From positions 1,736,001 to 1,800,000 of the forward strand of contig JAJTUQ010000006.1 of the NCBI GenBank assembly GCA_021399445.1: a stretch of DNA of 64,000 nucleotides, in the 5' to 3' direction. Made by a program: the position numbers and the translations under genes. This stretch comes from Xylogone sp. PMI_703. Its lineage: Eukaryota > Ascomycota > Leotiomycetes. Shown piece by piece: positions 24,118-35,967 of the stretch (the stretch's first letter is position 1; each line of letters begins with the position of its first letter). The notes beneath the pieces were generated by a model. That model was not told the origin of the DNA. It did not search any database and saw only the letters and a program-made list of their open reading frames with translations.

Positions 24118-24756
24118 AACCTCCTTTCAATTGAATTGAAGCAAGGCTATTATTGGGTTCTAATCTACCTCACTAGTTTGAGCATGCTAAAGCTAATCTT
24201 GGGCTATTTTTTGGGTTTTATCTACTCGTATTCAATGAGTTAGAGGACTTCGTCCCTCTCTGAGCCTTCAGTGTTAGCGAAAGCCACGAGGACGGTTACA
24301 AGTCTCTACAGCTATGAAGCCACCCTTTCCTCTCCTTATTTTGGGGGGTTCAAAGATCAATTTGCAAATAGCTCAGTGCTTACCATTCTATATATATCTT
24401 TAGTTCGTCGCCATCCAGCCTCCTCTCAGTACTACACAGCCGCCTGACATAAGCCAAACCAAAACCTTCCGGCACCGGAGCTATATAAGTGCGACTCCTC
24501 GCAATACATTCAGAAACCTGACTGGGATCTCAAGTTTATTTAGGGAATCTCGGATGGTCCTAGGGATACATGTTCTCATCCAGGCATGTGGTGTTAGTAA
24601 TGGTGTAATACTAACAACGCGAGCTGTCCAGATACGTTTATTCTATGTCCATCAAAATGCTTGCAACAAAAGTATAGTCAAGTGAATCAACATCCTCAGC
24701 TCGGAAACTAGGGACAAGTCTGCGTAACATCATTTTTTGACCTATACCAGTTAGGA
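24118..24756. other. Intergenic between convergent P450 and regulator genes
   Basis: This is the 3' region shared by the two convergent genes; no gene seen. Confidence 0.45.
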
Positions 24757-26990
24757 TTATGAAACCACTACGAAAAAAAAGAAGGAAAGTAACTGGCCTT
24801 ACCAAAGCCGTTGAACTCCTCTTGGATGCTATCAACAAATCCCTCAATCTCTGGGTCAGTTTTCTGCGTGTTAGCAACTACCTGGCCGGAACTGCGCATA
24901 GAAAATGGGAATAGCCCTTTGCATCCAGCACGAATGTGGCCGGCAACGACACGAGCATTATATCTGTTCTGTTCGAGATAATAATTAGGATTGTTTGGGA
25001 GAGGCCAGGCTGGCAAATTAGATCGAACGTCCTGTTACTATCAGCAATGTGCTAATTCTGATTTAGTAACTACAAGATGTATTACCGAGCTAAGATTTTC
25101 CCACTTCTTCAGCTTTGCTTTCCAAGTCTCAAGTCTCCAAGAATCATTCTCAAGAGCGACTAGATAAACAAAGGCAGCTGCATAGACCGAAAACCAGGTA
25201 CTTGATGAACGCGAGAAGATGAAATCGTTCAAGTCAGCAAGAATGCGTGTCTCCAGGTGGGCTATGTAGGCTTCCATGTAGAAGTCCAATTGCACATAAA
25301 GTAGCCTCGGAACATCGTGTCCATTGAGAAAGTCCTGCCACCGAGATTTTATTTTCTCTCCTTCCGATACAACACGCCAGATGCGGTCGAACCAGAGAGA
25401 TTGGGCAGCCCACATTCGGAGCACGTTTTGTAGGAGCTTTGCCTTCGCATGGCTTAGTTAGAGACCTAAACGCAGAATGTATGGAAGAACTTACATCCTG
25501 TCTCATGGATTTGCTCCTATTTAGTGCAGAAAGGAATGTATGTACCCATATTGCGTCTTTCTGTCGAAAGGTTTTCTCATCGAGCAGTTCCTCCACCATC
25601 TCATCCATGAAATGATTAATTTGAGATGGCTCTAGCACCACATTGTAAAGACCCCATGGTGGTGATGGCCTTCGAATCATCTCATCGGTTGAATGAACCC
25701 TCCAACTCATATGATCAAGCAGTCTTACATCAATTGGAACAAATTCGTGAACCGTCAACGGAAGAACTGGCTTGTATCCTGCGCTGACTATTATCCGGAC
25801 AGGTTTAAATTTTGCAGAAGCTTTCCATTCTCGAACATTATCTAAGTGCATCTGGAGACGATGTCCAAATAATGCTAGATGGAGAGCCCGAGTTAGAATA
25901 ATAGTAGCATGACTTAAAGAGGCAGAGTGGCTCACACTTTTTATAGCAACTTAGTTCTGTAAGATTCGCGCGGACGCATATGCTTTGCCATTTGGTAACC
26001 GTTACCTGCTTGCACCTTTCACAAGGAAAACTACCAGAGCACTATAGTTGTTAGGGAGGCATAAGGCTAGGATGGAATTGCCAACATACTTTCTCTCGAA
26101 ATATTTTACACCGTACACATATCGCTCCACGCGGAGCTCTTTTTTTCCTGGTAAGTACTGTTTCTTGTCCTTGGGCTGAAAAGGAACCTTTCCGCTTGTG
26201 TTTTCCTTTATCGGCTGATGAATTTTTACTCTTTTTCTGGCTAGAAAAGTCAAGGACCCCGGATCCTGGTATATTACTGTGAAGTGCATCATGATTTGTG
26301 GTAGAAGTATGATTCGGTAAGGGGTGAGACAACCTCTTTTCAAGTGATGGAGTGTGATCAGCTGAAGCCGTAGTTTTTATCCCCTTAGATTCCGCTTTTG
26401 CTCCTGTTGAATGGAAAATCAGTGAATGGTCAGGCCCGCTCTGATATTGGCTAGAATTATCTAATGGCGAATTCTGTCTGGTACCCGGCATTGTCTCAGA
26501 AGTCAGAGACTGGACAGCACTTGAGCTGCTTGCCATAAACTGGGGTGATTCTCCACAAGCAGGTATAGTCGTGTTGAATGCTACATCACCGCTCAAAGTT
26601 CCAGGACTTGAACTTCCAGCTCGGTTCGGGGGACCATGACCTGTGCCAAGCCAAGTGTATAGGTCCCCGGACGGATCGTTACTACGTTCAAGGCCAGCCG
26701 TGAGAACGGATCCAGAATACGGATCACCGACAAGAAAGATGCTCCTGGGTTGGTTATTTAGCCGCCAATCAAGATTTTGCTCCAAATCTAAGGCAGGAGC
26801 ACCGTCAACGTAACGTGGATCCAACTCTGCCGGTATAGGAAACAACAAGGCAGGATCAAAGGTTGTTATAAACCCTTCCACATCCTCAGCGCTTTCCTCC
26901 TGTCTAATACTGATATGGGAGTCTCCACTCTGGTGCCCATGTTGATCGTTACCATTGTCATGGTAATAGAGTAAGGCAGGATCTATGGTG
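24757..26990 (-). CDS. Transcription regulator with an internal Zn2Cys6-like motif
   Basis: Minus-strand exons: about 26990-26090, 26041-about 25960, about 25877-25495, 25436-25086, 25031-24803, 24767-24757. The long Ser/Pro/Gly-rich N-terminal part ends with Lys/Arg-rich stretches and then CVRCKIFREK, an intron, and CSGSFPCERCKQ, with a sixth Cys in SICVRANL. This gives C-x2-C-x6-C-x5-C-x2-C-x12-C, a Zn2Cys6-like cluster sitting near residue 300 instead of at the N-terminus. The third intron has a weak GTTGCT donor but a clear CTAAC branch and CATCTAG acceptor. The C-terminal half is helical with LLDHMSWRV and LPLTVHEFVP. The start is unresolved: the frame is open upstream to about 26990 without an ATG, so a short 5' exon is likely. 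Probably a nuclear regulator; the target is unknown. Confidence 0.65.
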
Positions 26991-28485
26991 TGACTGTCCC
27001 GGCATAGTGGTTAGCCATCGGAACGGATCGCCAAGGTATCTACGCGGATTCAAGGATGTTTCTTAAGCTTACTAGATCTGATTAGCGCTGTTGAAGCTAT
27101 CGCCCATCGCTTCTTATGCCCACCAAATACGACACAAAGCCGGGGATGAAAGCTCCTCAAGCTGCGGAGATTTTCCCCACCACGGAGGGTACGGATGCTT
27201 TGCTTACGACAGTACCGGTACTTGTAAAACTTGATCGCCACATAATCTGAGGTTTACTGTACAGTGCTGCTGGTGATTGGGTATTCGGCAAAAATTCCTA
27301 TTTTAGTTAAAGCTCAAGGCTTATGAAATCATGCCTGATATACAACACCGAGTCCTTGCGAGAGCCCAACGGTCGACCTACATCCAGGGTGGACTTCGGG
27401 GTTTCCCTTATCCGGAGGCGCAGCGGCACATTATTGTCTAAGTAGAAGGTCTCGAGCTTTGACGTTCGTGATGCAATGGCCCTGGTATTTCGTATTTCTA
27501 CCATGATAATCCATAACAAGAGAAAACTGTGTGATGGAATCGAAGTAAGTTTAGACGCAATCTGCATCCTATAGAAGCTTGAAAAATAAGGAATCAAGGA
27601 TGGCGAGTACTTTGATATCTACGTGGGCACGCGCCGGCTCCGCTCTGAACTACCTAGAATCTGGCTCCAGCTACTAGCACTCATGACTTACCTAAAGGCA
27701 CTCAAACCAGCGATAACTACCGGACAACCCCTAGGTCACCACCTGTCATAGTAATTTGCTAGGAAGTGTAGTACTCAGTTCAATCCAGCCTGTTTTACGA
27801 ATCTAGGTTCACATTTCAGCGAGGATTCAGGCAATCAAGTTTAAGCAGAGTATAATTAATTTAGTTAGTACACTCTAAAGTTGCACTCTATTATACTTGA
27901 TGAGCAAACTTGTGTACTTATAGTGATCTGCTACCTCCGATAAGCTCAAGATAAGCATAGAAAATGTGATATTCCCATGACGTTGCTTAACTATTCCCTG
28001 CAAGATTCCAGTATATTGTCTTGACATATAACTACTTTGCAATGTCGTATAGTAAATCGTAACCCTAACATGGTACAAATACGGGGAAGCCAGTGCGGTG
28101 GACTGGCCTTGGCAAGGCTTTGGTGCAGCTTTGGTTCCGAACACTGTGGTAAACTAGGGCTATTTAAACACATTCCAGATTCGCTCTTATAGTTGCTTGT
28201 TCTTCTAATATTTAGTAGCAATAGATATCTCAACATAAGGTCGTGAGCTCATCATAGGCCGCTCTGGCAAGGAGATCCTCTGTAGTCATATTTCAACGAA
28301 AACCAATCTAGGTATATGCAGAACTGGAAGTATATATCATACTTTGCATGTAGTTAGCAGTAGAGTTCTTTACGGTCACCAATTAGTCAACCAAACAAGT
28401 TGAAACGGTATACGTATTGCAAACTTTTTAGAATATATACATTTGTACAAAATCGTTGGGAAAAAGGATTTCGAGCCTCGCAGCC
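26991..28485. other. Intergenic with repeat ends
   Basis: No gene with support. It contains a single-ended relative of the 8.1-kb MITE and the beginning of the 28.4-kb repeat. An open frame at 27307-27597 (minus) has a VGRPLGSR stretch but nothing else to identify it. Confidence 0.4.
27662..27706. repeat. Single end related to the 8.1-kb MITE terminal repeat
   Basis: GGCTCCAGCTACTAGCACTC, then ATGACTTACCTAAAGGCACT, matches the terminal repeat at 8131 with a few changes. About 180 bp downstream, TTGCACTC and AAACTTGTG also resemble the interior of that element. No opposite end was found, so this is a truncated copy. Confidence 0.5.
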
Positions 28486-28512
28486 TCAATTTCTACATAG
28501 TACAACACTCCT
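28370..28512. repeat. Dispersed repeat, copy 2 (partner at 7040-7155)
   Basis: It shares ATATACATTTGTACAAA, the GAGCCTCGCAGCCT block and TACAACACT with the copy at 7.1 kb. It overlaps the last nine codons and the 3' flank of the multicopper oxidase gene. Confidence 0.55.
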
Positions 28513-30825
28513 CGTATCGACATTTTCATGGCTTTCTACCCCGCCGACAGCAAAGCCCATTGCCATCCCACTTGCTTGGTGGAAGAGTACGTGACAATGA
28601 AACATCCATATTCCAGGGTTGTCAGCCCAAATCCTTAGGACGACGAATCCCCTCCTCGGCACAGCCACCGTATCTTTCAACAGCGGATCAACAAGATTCA
28701 GGTCTAGTTGCGACGGCACACCGCCGCTAGGTGTGGAATATGGTGTGTATGAGCCCCAGCCGTGTTCGCTCCGGTAAGAGTACAGGACATAAAAACTGTA
28801 GCCGTGGAGGTGGAATGGGTGGGATCCGTCGTCGAGGTTGTTGAGAATTATATCAACCCATTTTCCAGGTCTTTTCTGATCTTGGGTTTGGTAAGTAGTC
28901 TCTGGAGTGTGAGATATCCAGGGTATTAATTGATTCTTGTCCCAGCTTTTTCGTGGGATTGATAAGAGGGGGGAAGATTGGGGTCTCCATGAAGTTCGGT
29001 TCATGAAGCCTTCTACGTGGTAGTCGTGTATGGTCAGCTGCTGGGATTTTGTGTAGAGCAGCACCACTTCGTCAGGCTGCTTCGGCGAATGAGAAAGGTT
29101 GGAGAATGATTGAGCCTGGGAGAGATCGAAGTGAGGTGCGACCTCGGTTTGAACAAGTTTCTTTGATTTGCTGGATGGCTCGGGGGCAGAGGTAATAGTG
29201 TTTAATAATGGAAAGGCTTGGTTAGGCCGAAGAGCAAAATTCGGGTAATTGAAATTTCTAGGTATGTGGTGAGTTTACGGAGTTTTATGCCTTAAGGTAG
29301 GGAACTTACTCAGGATCTAGTTTTACTTCTAATTGAGCCGAGGAAGAGAGATTCTGAGTCCATTGAAACAAGAGATCCATACGTTCGCCGGGGTATAAAA
29401 TACCTACGGACTGGGCAGGGGTACCCAAGATCCTGGAGCCCCCATCCACGGTAAGTGGTGTAAGCGTGCCTTCGTTTACAGCGACTGTGAGGCCAGCTAA
29501 AGTTCTGGTATACAGTCAGTTGAGCCGGATACTACGACAATAATCTTAAACAATATATCATAGACTCACCCTACGTTCACTATGCGCAATCGCGTAGGCA
29601 CGTCAATTAAGTGTCGTCCTAAAATGCCACGAAGCTGTTCATCTGGGATATCTGTACATTCAACAGGATTTGCTGGAACAGCCATCGAGCAGATGAATTT
29701 TCCAGCTCCATTGATCAGTAGTGAATCTGGCGAGGGCTATTTTCAAGTTAGCGCAGCTTAGGATAAAGTAACACAGTAGAAAATCGACACCCTCCCCCGC
29801 CTATTTTTTGTTCTTCTCTCATCCCATTCGTCCAATTTCTTGGCTTTTATATTAATTGTGCTTATATGTTATTATTTTCTTTTCATCCCTTTCATAAAAG
29901 AAGGATCCTTAATACTGGGTATATGGTAAAGATAGAAAAATCGGCTTACCTCCTCCACTAATCCAAGGGATCGGGTGTACCACTCCAATACATCTTCAGC
30001 AGCCTTATGATACCAGTCCCCGATCATAAGTAGAGCCTCCTTCTCATAGCCGTACTCGCTCAAATCTGTCACAGTATTTTTCTCAACACTCTTGTGGATA
30101 ACTAACCCACCAAACAGACCATCGGCTCGGTAAACGGCGCTGTGTGCATGCCACCAGAAGGTGCCCGCTTGGTCTCCCACGTCAAACTCATATGTGTAGC
30201 TCTCTCCAGCCGGAATAGGACATTGCGTCACGCCCACGGCACCGTCCATGTGGTTACTGTCGCGCATCTGAAGGCCATGCCAATGAATGGAAATGCCCTC
30301 CGTTGCTTCAGCAAGAGCATAACTGGCCGCGAAAATACTACATTTCTCGCCTGGAGTAAGAGCATTGGTAACATGGACGATCAACTTATCACCTTGCCGA
30401 CATTCGATGGTAGGCCCAGGGAATTGGCCATTGACCATATAGACCTTTTTCCTGACTCCATCTGGCCAATGATAATCGGATGTGACAGTCCAATTCAAGG
30501 TGATGGTAGTCGGTGGACGGTAGATGTGATCTTCTGGGTGAAGGTCGATGCTCACATATTTCTCGACTTCCGTCTCTGGGCTATACGCTCCTGTATGCTG
30601 GATGAAGTCGAGAAGCGTACTGTATCTTGCAGGACGTTGGAGGCCAGTCGCAACGATGATGATAATTAGGCAAAGGCTGCCAAATACTAGGGCGAGAAAG
30701 GTCCCTCGGCCAGGTGTCTGCTGTAGAATCCCATATCGTTCACGTCTACGGTCCTTCTCAGACCCAAACACCCGATCTCGTCCGCCGGCGTGGTGCAGAT
30801 GCACAGCTGCTGCTTCGCAATCCAT
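28486..30825 (-). CDS. Laccase-like multicopper oxidase with N-terminal membrane anchor
   Basis: Minus-strand exons 30825-29950, 29736-29570, 29504-29310 and 29257-28486 sum to 2010 nt (669 aa). Residues 41-62 form a single hydrophobic helix after a charged N-terminus, so a type II anchor is likely instead of a cleaved signal. All copper-ligand blocks are present: HWHG and FWWHAHS in the first cupredoxin domain, HPFHLHG and HCHVLFHQASGM in the last. The HCH block supplies the type 1 and type 3 ligands, with Met at the axial position. It should oxidise phenols, pigment precursors or metal ions with O2 at the cell surface or in the secretory path. The start is the ATG at 30825, because no upstream ATG is in frame. 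It is transcribed away from the phospholipase gene across 1.1 kb. Confidence 0.88.
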
Positions 30826-31917
30826 CTCAGCCAAAGAGGCCGCAGGAAAGCTCTATACAGCAATAACAAATACTGCGCAAGCAATCTCCACCAGCAGTGG
30901 TGTCCGGGAATATCGTCTCTACCTGTTATCTCCCATCGCGGGTCACCGATGCGACGGAGATTGGAGATAGGGCCAATGAAGATTAGGGGCAAAATAAAGA
31001 AAAGAAGCGATTCTTGACCGTAGATCGTCCTAGTCCAGCTCTGGTTACGATTATCGTTCTGGAACTGGAGCTGGAACTGCCAGAGTGCTCATCAACTTAA
31101 CCCTAACCGTGGTGCCGGTGCCATTCCGACGGTCTTTGGTTGAGCGGGGAGGGGAAAGAGTAGAAAGCTTCACTGCCACGGCGCACTTAAGCATAACCTC
31201 GCTCAATCCGTGCCTGGTTACCTGATTCTAGCCAGGTCGGTCGCCCGTGCTAATGCAATTGACCGCCGACCACTCAGCGCGTCCACAATTACGAAGCAGC
31301 GCGCGCCCAGGCTGAGCCTGTCTCGCCGGCACGTGGGCACCAACCTGCGAACGCGCACAGGCAATCTCGGGCTGCTCCAACCTCCGCCGTCCACCCGGCA
31401 GAGAGAGCGTGAGAAAGCCCAGAAAACCCACATCCACGAGGAACCGAATGTAACGGCGATTGGGTGTGCCCTGGGATGTACTCTGAGCCGCGTTCCTGAC
31501 CCGAAAGTACAAAGCTCGGTCGGCTTCGACGAAAGCTGCAGCTCCAAGTTCATACTGGGAAGGTGGAATACGACGCTATCAGCTCGGAAGGACAGGAAGA
31601 AAGAGAACAGAACCAGGGAGTGCATCTCTTGCTTAGCATGCCTCTATTGTTCGTCGTGCAATTGGATCAGAGCAACATGGATAATTGCTACCTTGTCCCG
31701 CGTCTCCCTTGCTACGTGCACATGTGTTGGCATGGAAGAAATAGAGTCTAGCTGCCTGCGAACATCGCGGGGACCATGTGGGAACATGGTTCATGCTGAG
31801 AAGGAAAGCCCGTGAGCTTCCACGGCTCATGAGAATAGAACTTATAGTCCCGCAGATCCCCCTCCAGGTGTTCCTGCTTCAGTACAGCAAGATCATCTCA
31901 ATCCATTGGCATTCGCA
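30826..31917. promoter_or_regulatory. Divergent promoter region between oxidase and phospholipase genes
   Basis: About 1.1 kb separates two outward-facing genes. Open frames on both strands inside it overlap each other and resemble no family. I could not single out individual regulatory sites. Confidence 0.5.
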
Positions 31918-33979
31918 ATGGCTGTCTTCTCCAAGATCTCCGCCGCTGTTGCGGTCCCTCTGCTCCTAGTTGCTCCAGTAATTGCTGCTGGCTCCATCAA
32001 GGACATTGAGCATGTCGTTCTCTTTATGCAAGGTACCATGAGACCACCCCAGGTACCTTGGCTTGTAGAACTGAGCTGATGTACAAACATAGAGAACAGA
32101 GCGTTCGATCACTACTTCGGCACCATGGCTGGTGTCCGTGGTTTCTCCGATCCCAACGTCCAGGTCAACTCCAACGGCCGCTCAGTCTGGCAGCAGAATG
32201 TGACCGCAGCTCTTTCCAAAGACGCAGACTACCTGCTTCCATGGCACATGACGTATCTCGGCGGTAAATACATCAATGGTACTCAGTGCATTGGTGCTGG
32301 CAGCAACGGCTGGACTGCTAACAAGAATGCCTATAACTACGGACGTAACGATGGTTGGGCCATCTTCCAGACCCCATACAGTTGGGCCTACTTCGACCGT
32401 GATGATATACCCGTTCATTACGCCATTGCCGACGGTTACTCCAGTGGTGACATGTATCAGGTATGTGAAACGGAGAGCTCGATTGTTTCGAAACAGCCTC
32501 CTTTAATCTGTCTATATTACTAACGAGGAGCAGCAAGGTGTTATTGCCTCCACCAACCCTAACCGTGTGACCTGGGCATCAGGTTCCATTAACTCTCCAG
32601 GTTCTCCTCCCGGAGATGCCTCCGTGGGAGGATATCCGTACATTGACAACAACGAGACCCCAGGTTGCGAAGGCACCAACGGATTCAACTGCTACCCACT
32701 CAAGTGGACCACGACTCCTGAGCTTCTGGAGAAAGAGGGTATCTCCTGGATGCTTTACCAAGGCGGTACTCCCAGTGTGGCCCACTTCAACGATAACTTC
32801 GATGATAACCCATTGGCCTGGTTCGAGCAATACCAGACCGCTGCGCCAGGAACTCCCCTTTACAACAAGGGATTTGTAGGAGAGTTCATTGAGACTTTCT
32901 ACGAGCAAGCCGCCAATGGTACCCTTCCTGCTGTGTCTTACATCATCGGCCCTGCTGTCCTCTCGGAGCATCCTGACAACACTCCTAACGCTGGTGCCTG
33001 GCTCCAGAAGCAGATCGTGGATGCCGTTACTTCTAGCCCCAAGTATAACTCTACCGTCCTTATGATCTCCTTCGATGAGACTGGAGGATTTGGTGACCAC
33101 GTGATCCCATACCATGCTCCCGAGGGAACACCTGGTGAGTGGGTCGAAGACCCTTACAAGGTGGTCGGCAACACCTTCACTGGTCCTGGTTACCGTCTTC
33201 CCTTTGCCGTTGTCTCCCCATGGACCCGCGGCGGTAGCGTCTTCGTCGAGCACGCCGATCACAACTCTCAGATCTTGTTCCTCGAGAAGTGGGCAGAGGC
33301 CAAGGGTTATGATATCAAGACCCCTGAAATGACCCAATGGAGACGCGAGCACATGTCTACCCTTGTTAACATGTTCGATTTCGAGAACCCAGATTACTCC
33401 GTCACGGAACTCCCAGAAGTTGAAACGCCATACATTGACCCAGCCACCAATATCTTCCAACCTACCGCATACTGCCAGGCTATGTATCCAAACGCATCCC
33501 CACCTGTCCCATACGGAAAGCAGATCGCTCCAGATCAAATGCATACCCTCTCCGAGCAAGGTTTCAAGGAGATGCGTGGTTTCCTTACCGAAGGTCGTTA
33601 CATTGTCTTCGAGTATGGTGGCTTTGCTCTCAGCAACCAAGGCAAGCCAAGCAATGATTTCGCTGCTACTGCGGCTACTTCTTCTCACGAGGATATCCAT
33701 CAACGCTGGGTTGTCCACTACGTCCAGGATAATGGAGGCCAAGTCCCCAGCACTTTCATTATCAGCAGTGCTTTTGACGGCCGCTATATCGGTGCCCACA
33801 CTGGATTGAGTACCGGCATCAAGGGTGCCGAGACCTACACTGTCAACTTTGCCCCATCTAAGGGTTACTCTCTCCAGAAGGAGAACGGCAAGTACCTGAC
33901 CATCGATGCTCATGGTACTGTCCAAATTACCAGCCAGGAAACTTTCTTCAAGGCTTACTCTGTTACCTACTCTCAATAA
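31918..33979 (+). CDS. Secreted phospholipase C of the phosphoesterase family
   Basis: Three exons, 31918-32032, 32093-32460 and 32531 or 32534-33979 (about 642 aa). The first exon encodes a signal peptide (MAVFSKISAAVAVPLLLVAP, then VIAA). The mature protein starts with IEHVVLFMQENRAFDHYFGT, the metal-binding signature of phosphatidylcholine-type phospholipase C and related phosphoesterases. Later landmarks are FDETGGFGDHV and EHADHNSQ, which carry further metal ligands. The C-terminus adds a sandwich domain of about 150 residues, as in the full-length family. It would cleave phospholipids or other phosphate esters outside the cell, for example for phosphate supply. Codon choice is strongly C-ending, unlike the AT-rich neighbours, which suggests high expression. 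The gene is intact. Confidence 0.9.
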
Positions 33980-34599
33980 GTAAATACATTAAAGTAGTTA
34001 TACAGGGGACTCTTGTCAGTGTATCTTTGTTAAATTGAAAAGTTAGACCTACAATATATATTGGTTACACTTAAATACACAACGTGTTTACTTAAATGCA
34101 CAACAACTTTCCGACATGGTCCCGCCTTCTCTCTCGGTAAACATTTACCCATACAATTTCTTAGTAATATTGATAATCCCTTTAGGTTTTGGAACAAGCT
34201 TAGGACACACAATATTATATGGGAGACATTGACAGAACTCTATACATAGACTATTATTACTCTTAATTATAGCTTCTCCATGTGGCCTAGCATCATCAGA
34301 AGACTTATACACAGATTTATCATCGTTATATACATCAATTTAGACCTTTGTGCGTACTAATGAGTATACCTTTACAATTTGCACTTTTAACCCCAGTAAA
34401 GTGTATTATACATACGATCGAGTAGAAGCTTACCGTGTTATGGACACTAACGCGTATACTTTAAGATAACATAAAGGTAACTTAAAACGATATAATTATA
34501 GATAAGAGTACTAATAAAGTTAAAAGATAATGAATAAAAGCTTAAAGTTATAAAATCTACTTATAACCATAGAGCTAATTTAGTCATAAACGATATGAT
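33980..34599. other. Very AT-rich stretch
   Basis: TA-rich sequence with no usable frame follows the phospholipase stop. It lies directly beyond the hAT relic and could be its heavily mutated 3' half, but no protein motif survives. Confidence 0.4.
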
Positions 34600-35580
34600 C
34601 AACGGCGGTCCCGTTAGCAGGTTCGTTGTCGGTGATGATGTATCTTAGCAGAGAAGCAGTGCCCAATTGCGTAAGATGCGAACGATGTGATGGGTAATGT
34701 ACCCCCCGCTGTGGCTGCCGTACAGGCGAGAGATGCAGTAGATGCTCAGCTGGAGGTGCCGCCGCTCTCAGTTCTCGTCGATGAAGTGGGCGAACACCGA
34801 CAGGATGTGCTTTTTCGAAAAGGGTGATGTCGACGTATCAAAGGAGATGGTGATTCGACTCTAAGCCTTGCGTAAGGTCTCGATTTTGATAACCTTCTGT
34901 CGTTGATGCTCTTCGATGACCTATTGGCGAATCTATTGGCCGATAAAGGTAGAATGGAACTGAATAGCGGACTAATAAATTTCATCAGCCCGCGAAAGAG
35001 ACGATAGAAAGGGTGATGTGGGGGCAGATAATCCATTGTAAGAAGAGCCCTTGAAACTTAGCAGCCGCATACATGGAGAGAAACAAGCCGGAACCAACGG
35101 CCTGGCCTGGGGTAGGTGTATCCGCTGTAAGCTTCTGTTTCTTTGATAAGCGAACAAGCCATCCATTGTGCTTACCATACCCGTGCAATTCAAGGTGTCG
35201 TAGTGGTATAGATGTTGATCCCGAACTCAGGATAATGGTTACACCTTTCTTCTTTTAAATACTATAACGTAAATGTAATGTATTATCTCTCACATGCTTT
35301 ACCTCCCTACCCAGCTTCCAAATGGGCGATGTCCTCTTCCTCTTTATGGCACTAGCCGCCCTAAAGACAGTGGAGAGATTCTTAGCCTCGACAAACTCGT
35401 TCCCGTCGTGCTAGAAGTGCTGTAGGTCATCGACTCCTCGATTTCTCGTCCCTGGCGTCTACGGGGCCAGTAATGTCTTGAGCGGCGGCCGGGCATTCGA
35501 GTCATTCTGACTCGAGGCAATCGACTGGATTTCAGAGAATTCGTCGCTATCTAGAAAATTATCCTTCTCTATGGGCAAAT
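34600..35580 (-). pseudogene. Relic of a hAT-family DNA transposase
   Basis: On the minus strand, broken frames give, in order, a BED-like basic segment (IKRKRTSPIWKLGREV, about 35300-35350), an FLQWIICPHITLSIV segment (about 35000), and the catalytic-core stretch IEEHQRQKVIKIETLRKA, a stop, SRITISFDTSTSP, then HILSVFAHFIDEN and YGSHSGGYI (34690-34930). This matches the order of a hAT transposase: DFxTS, VxAHFID, HSGxNI. Stops and frameshifts occur throughout. No terminal inverted repeats were located. Confidence 0.65.
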
Positions 35581-35967
35581 GTGAAGAGAAAGTAATGACC
35601 TTAGATGCGTAACTTTACAGTAGTACGAATTGTACAATAAGCATGAAATCAAACGATATATCATATCTCACATACTTCAAACTCTGCCCATATTTAGCAT
35701 GCCTTACATTTAATGTCAGCCACAGCATCAAGTCGTCGACACAAGGATACGACACGCTCAGATCTTATCCTTAATGATATGATGATATTATCTCATCATT
35801 TCAGGTATTCTTTACCCCATTTTGTCTGTATTGTCTCGCGAAGAATTTGCAAAACTTGGTTATGGTCCCATCATTAGGATTTACCGTCACTACTCAGATT
35901 GCAACATCTTCTCACACAAACCATGTCTAACCATGTCCAATCATGTCCAGCCTTGAGCGTCAGAAGT
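35581..35967. other. AT-rich spacer
   Basis: No gene seen between the hAT relic and the decayed NACHT gene. Confidence 0.4.

Noticed and set aside
27307..27597. Possible retroelement fragment (VGRPLGSR)
   Set aside because: One short phrase is too little; no integrase or reverse-transcriptase motif nearby.
32579..33976. 465-codon open frame antisense to the phospholipase C exon
   Set aside because: It mirrors the sense frame's strong codon bias, has no family resemblance, and the sense strand has clear motifs, a signal peptide and introns.
35190..35260. tRNA- or 5S-like look of GTAGTGGTATAGATGTTGAT
   Set aside because: No cloverleaf or proper B box; lies within the degraded hAT interval.
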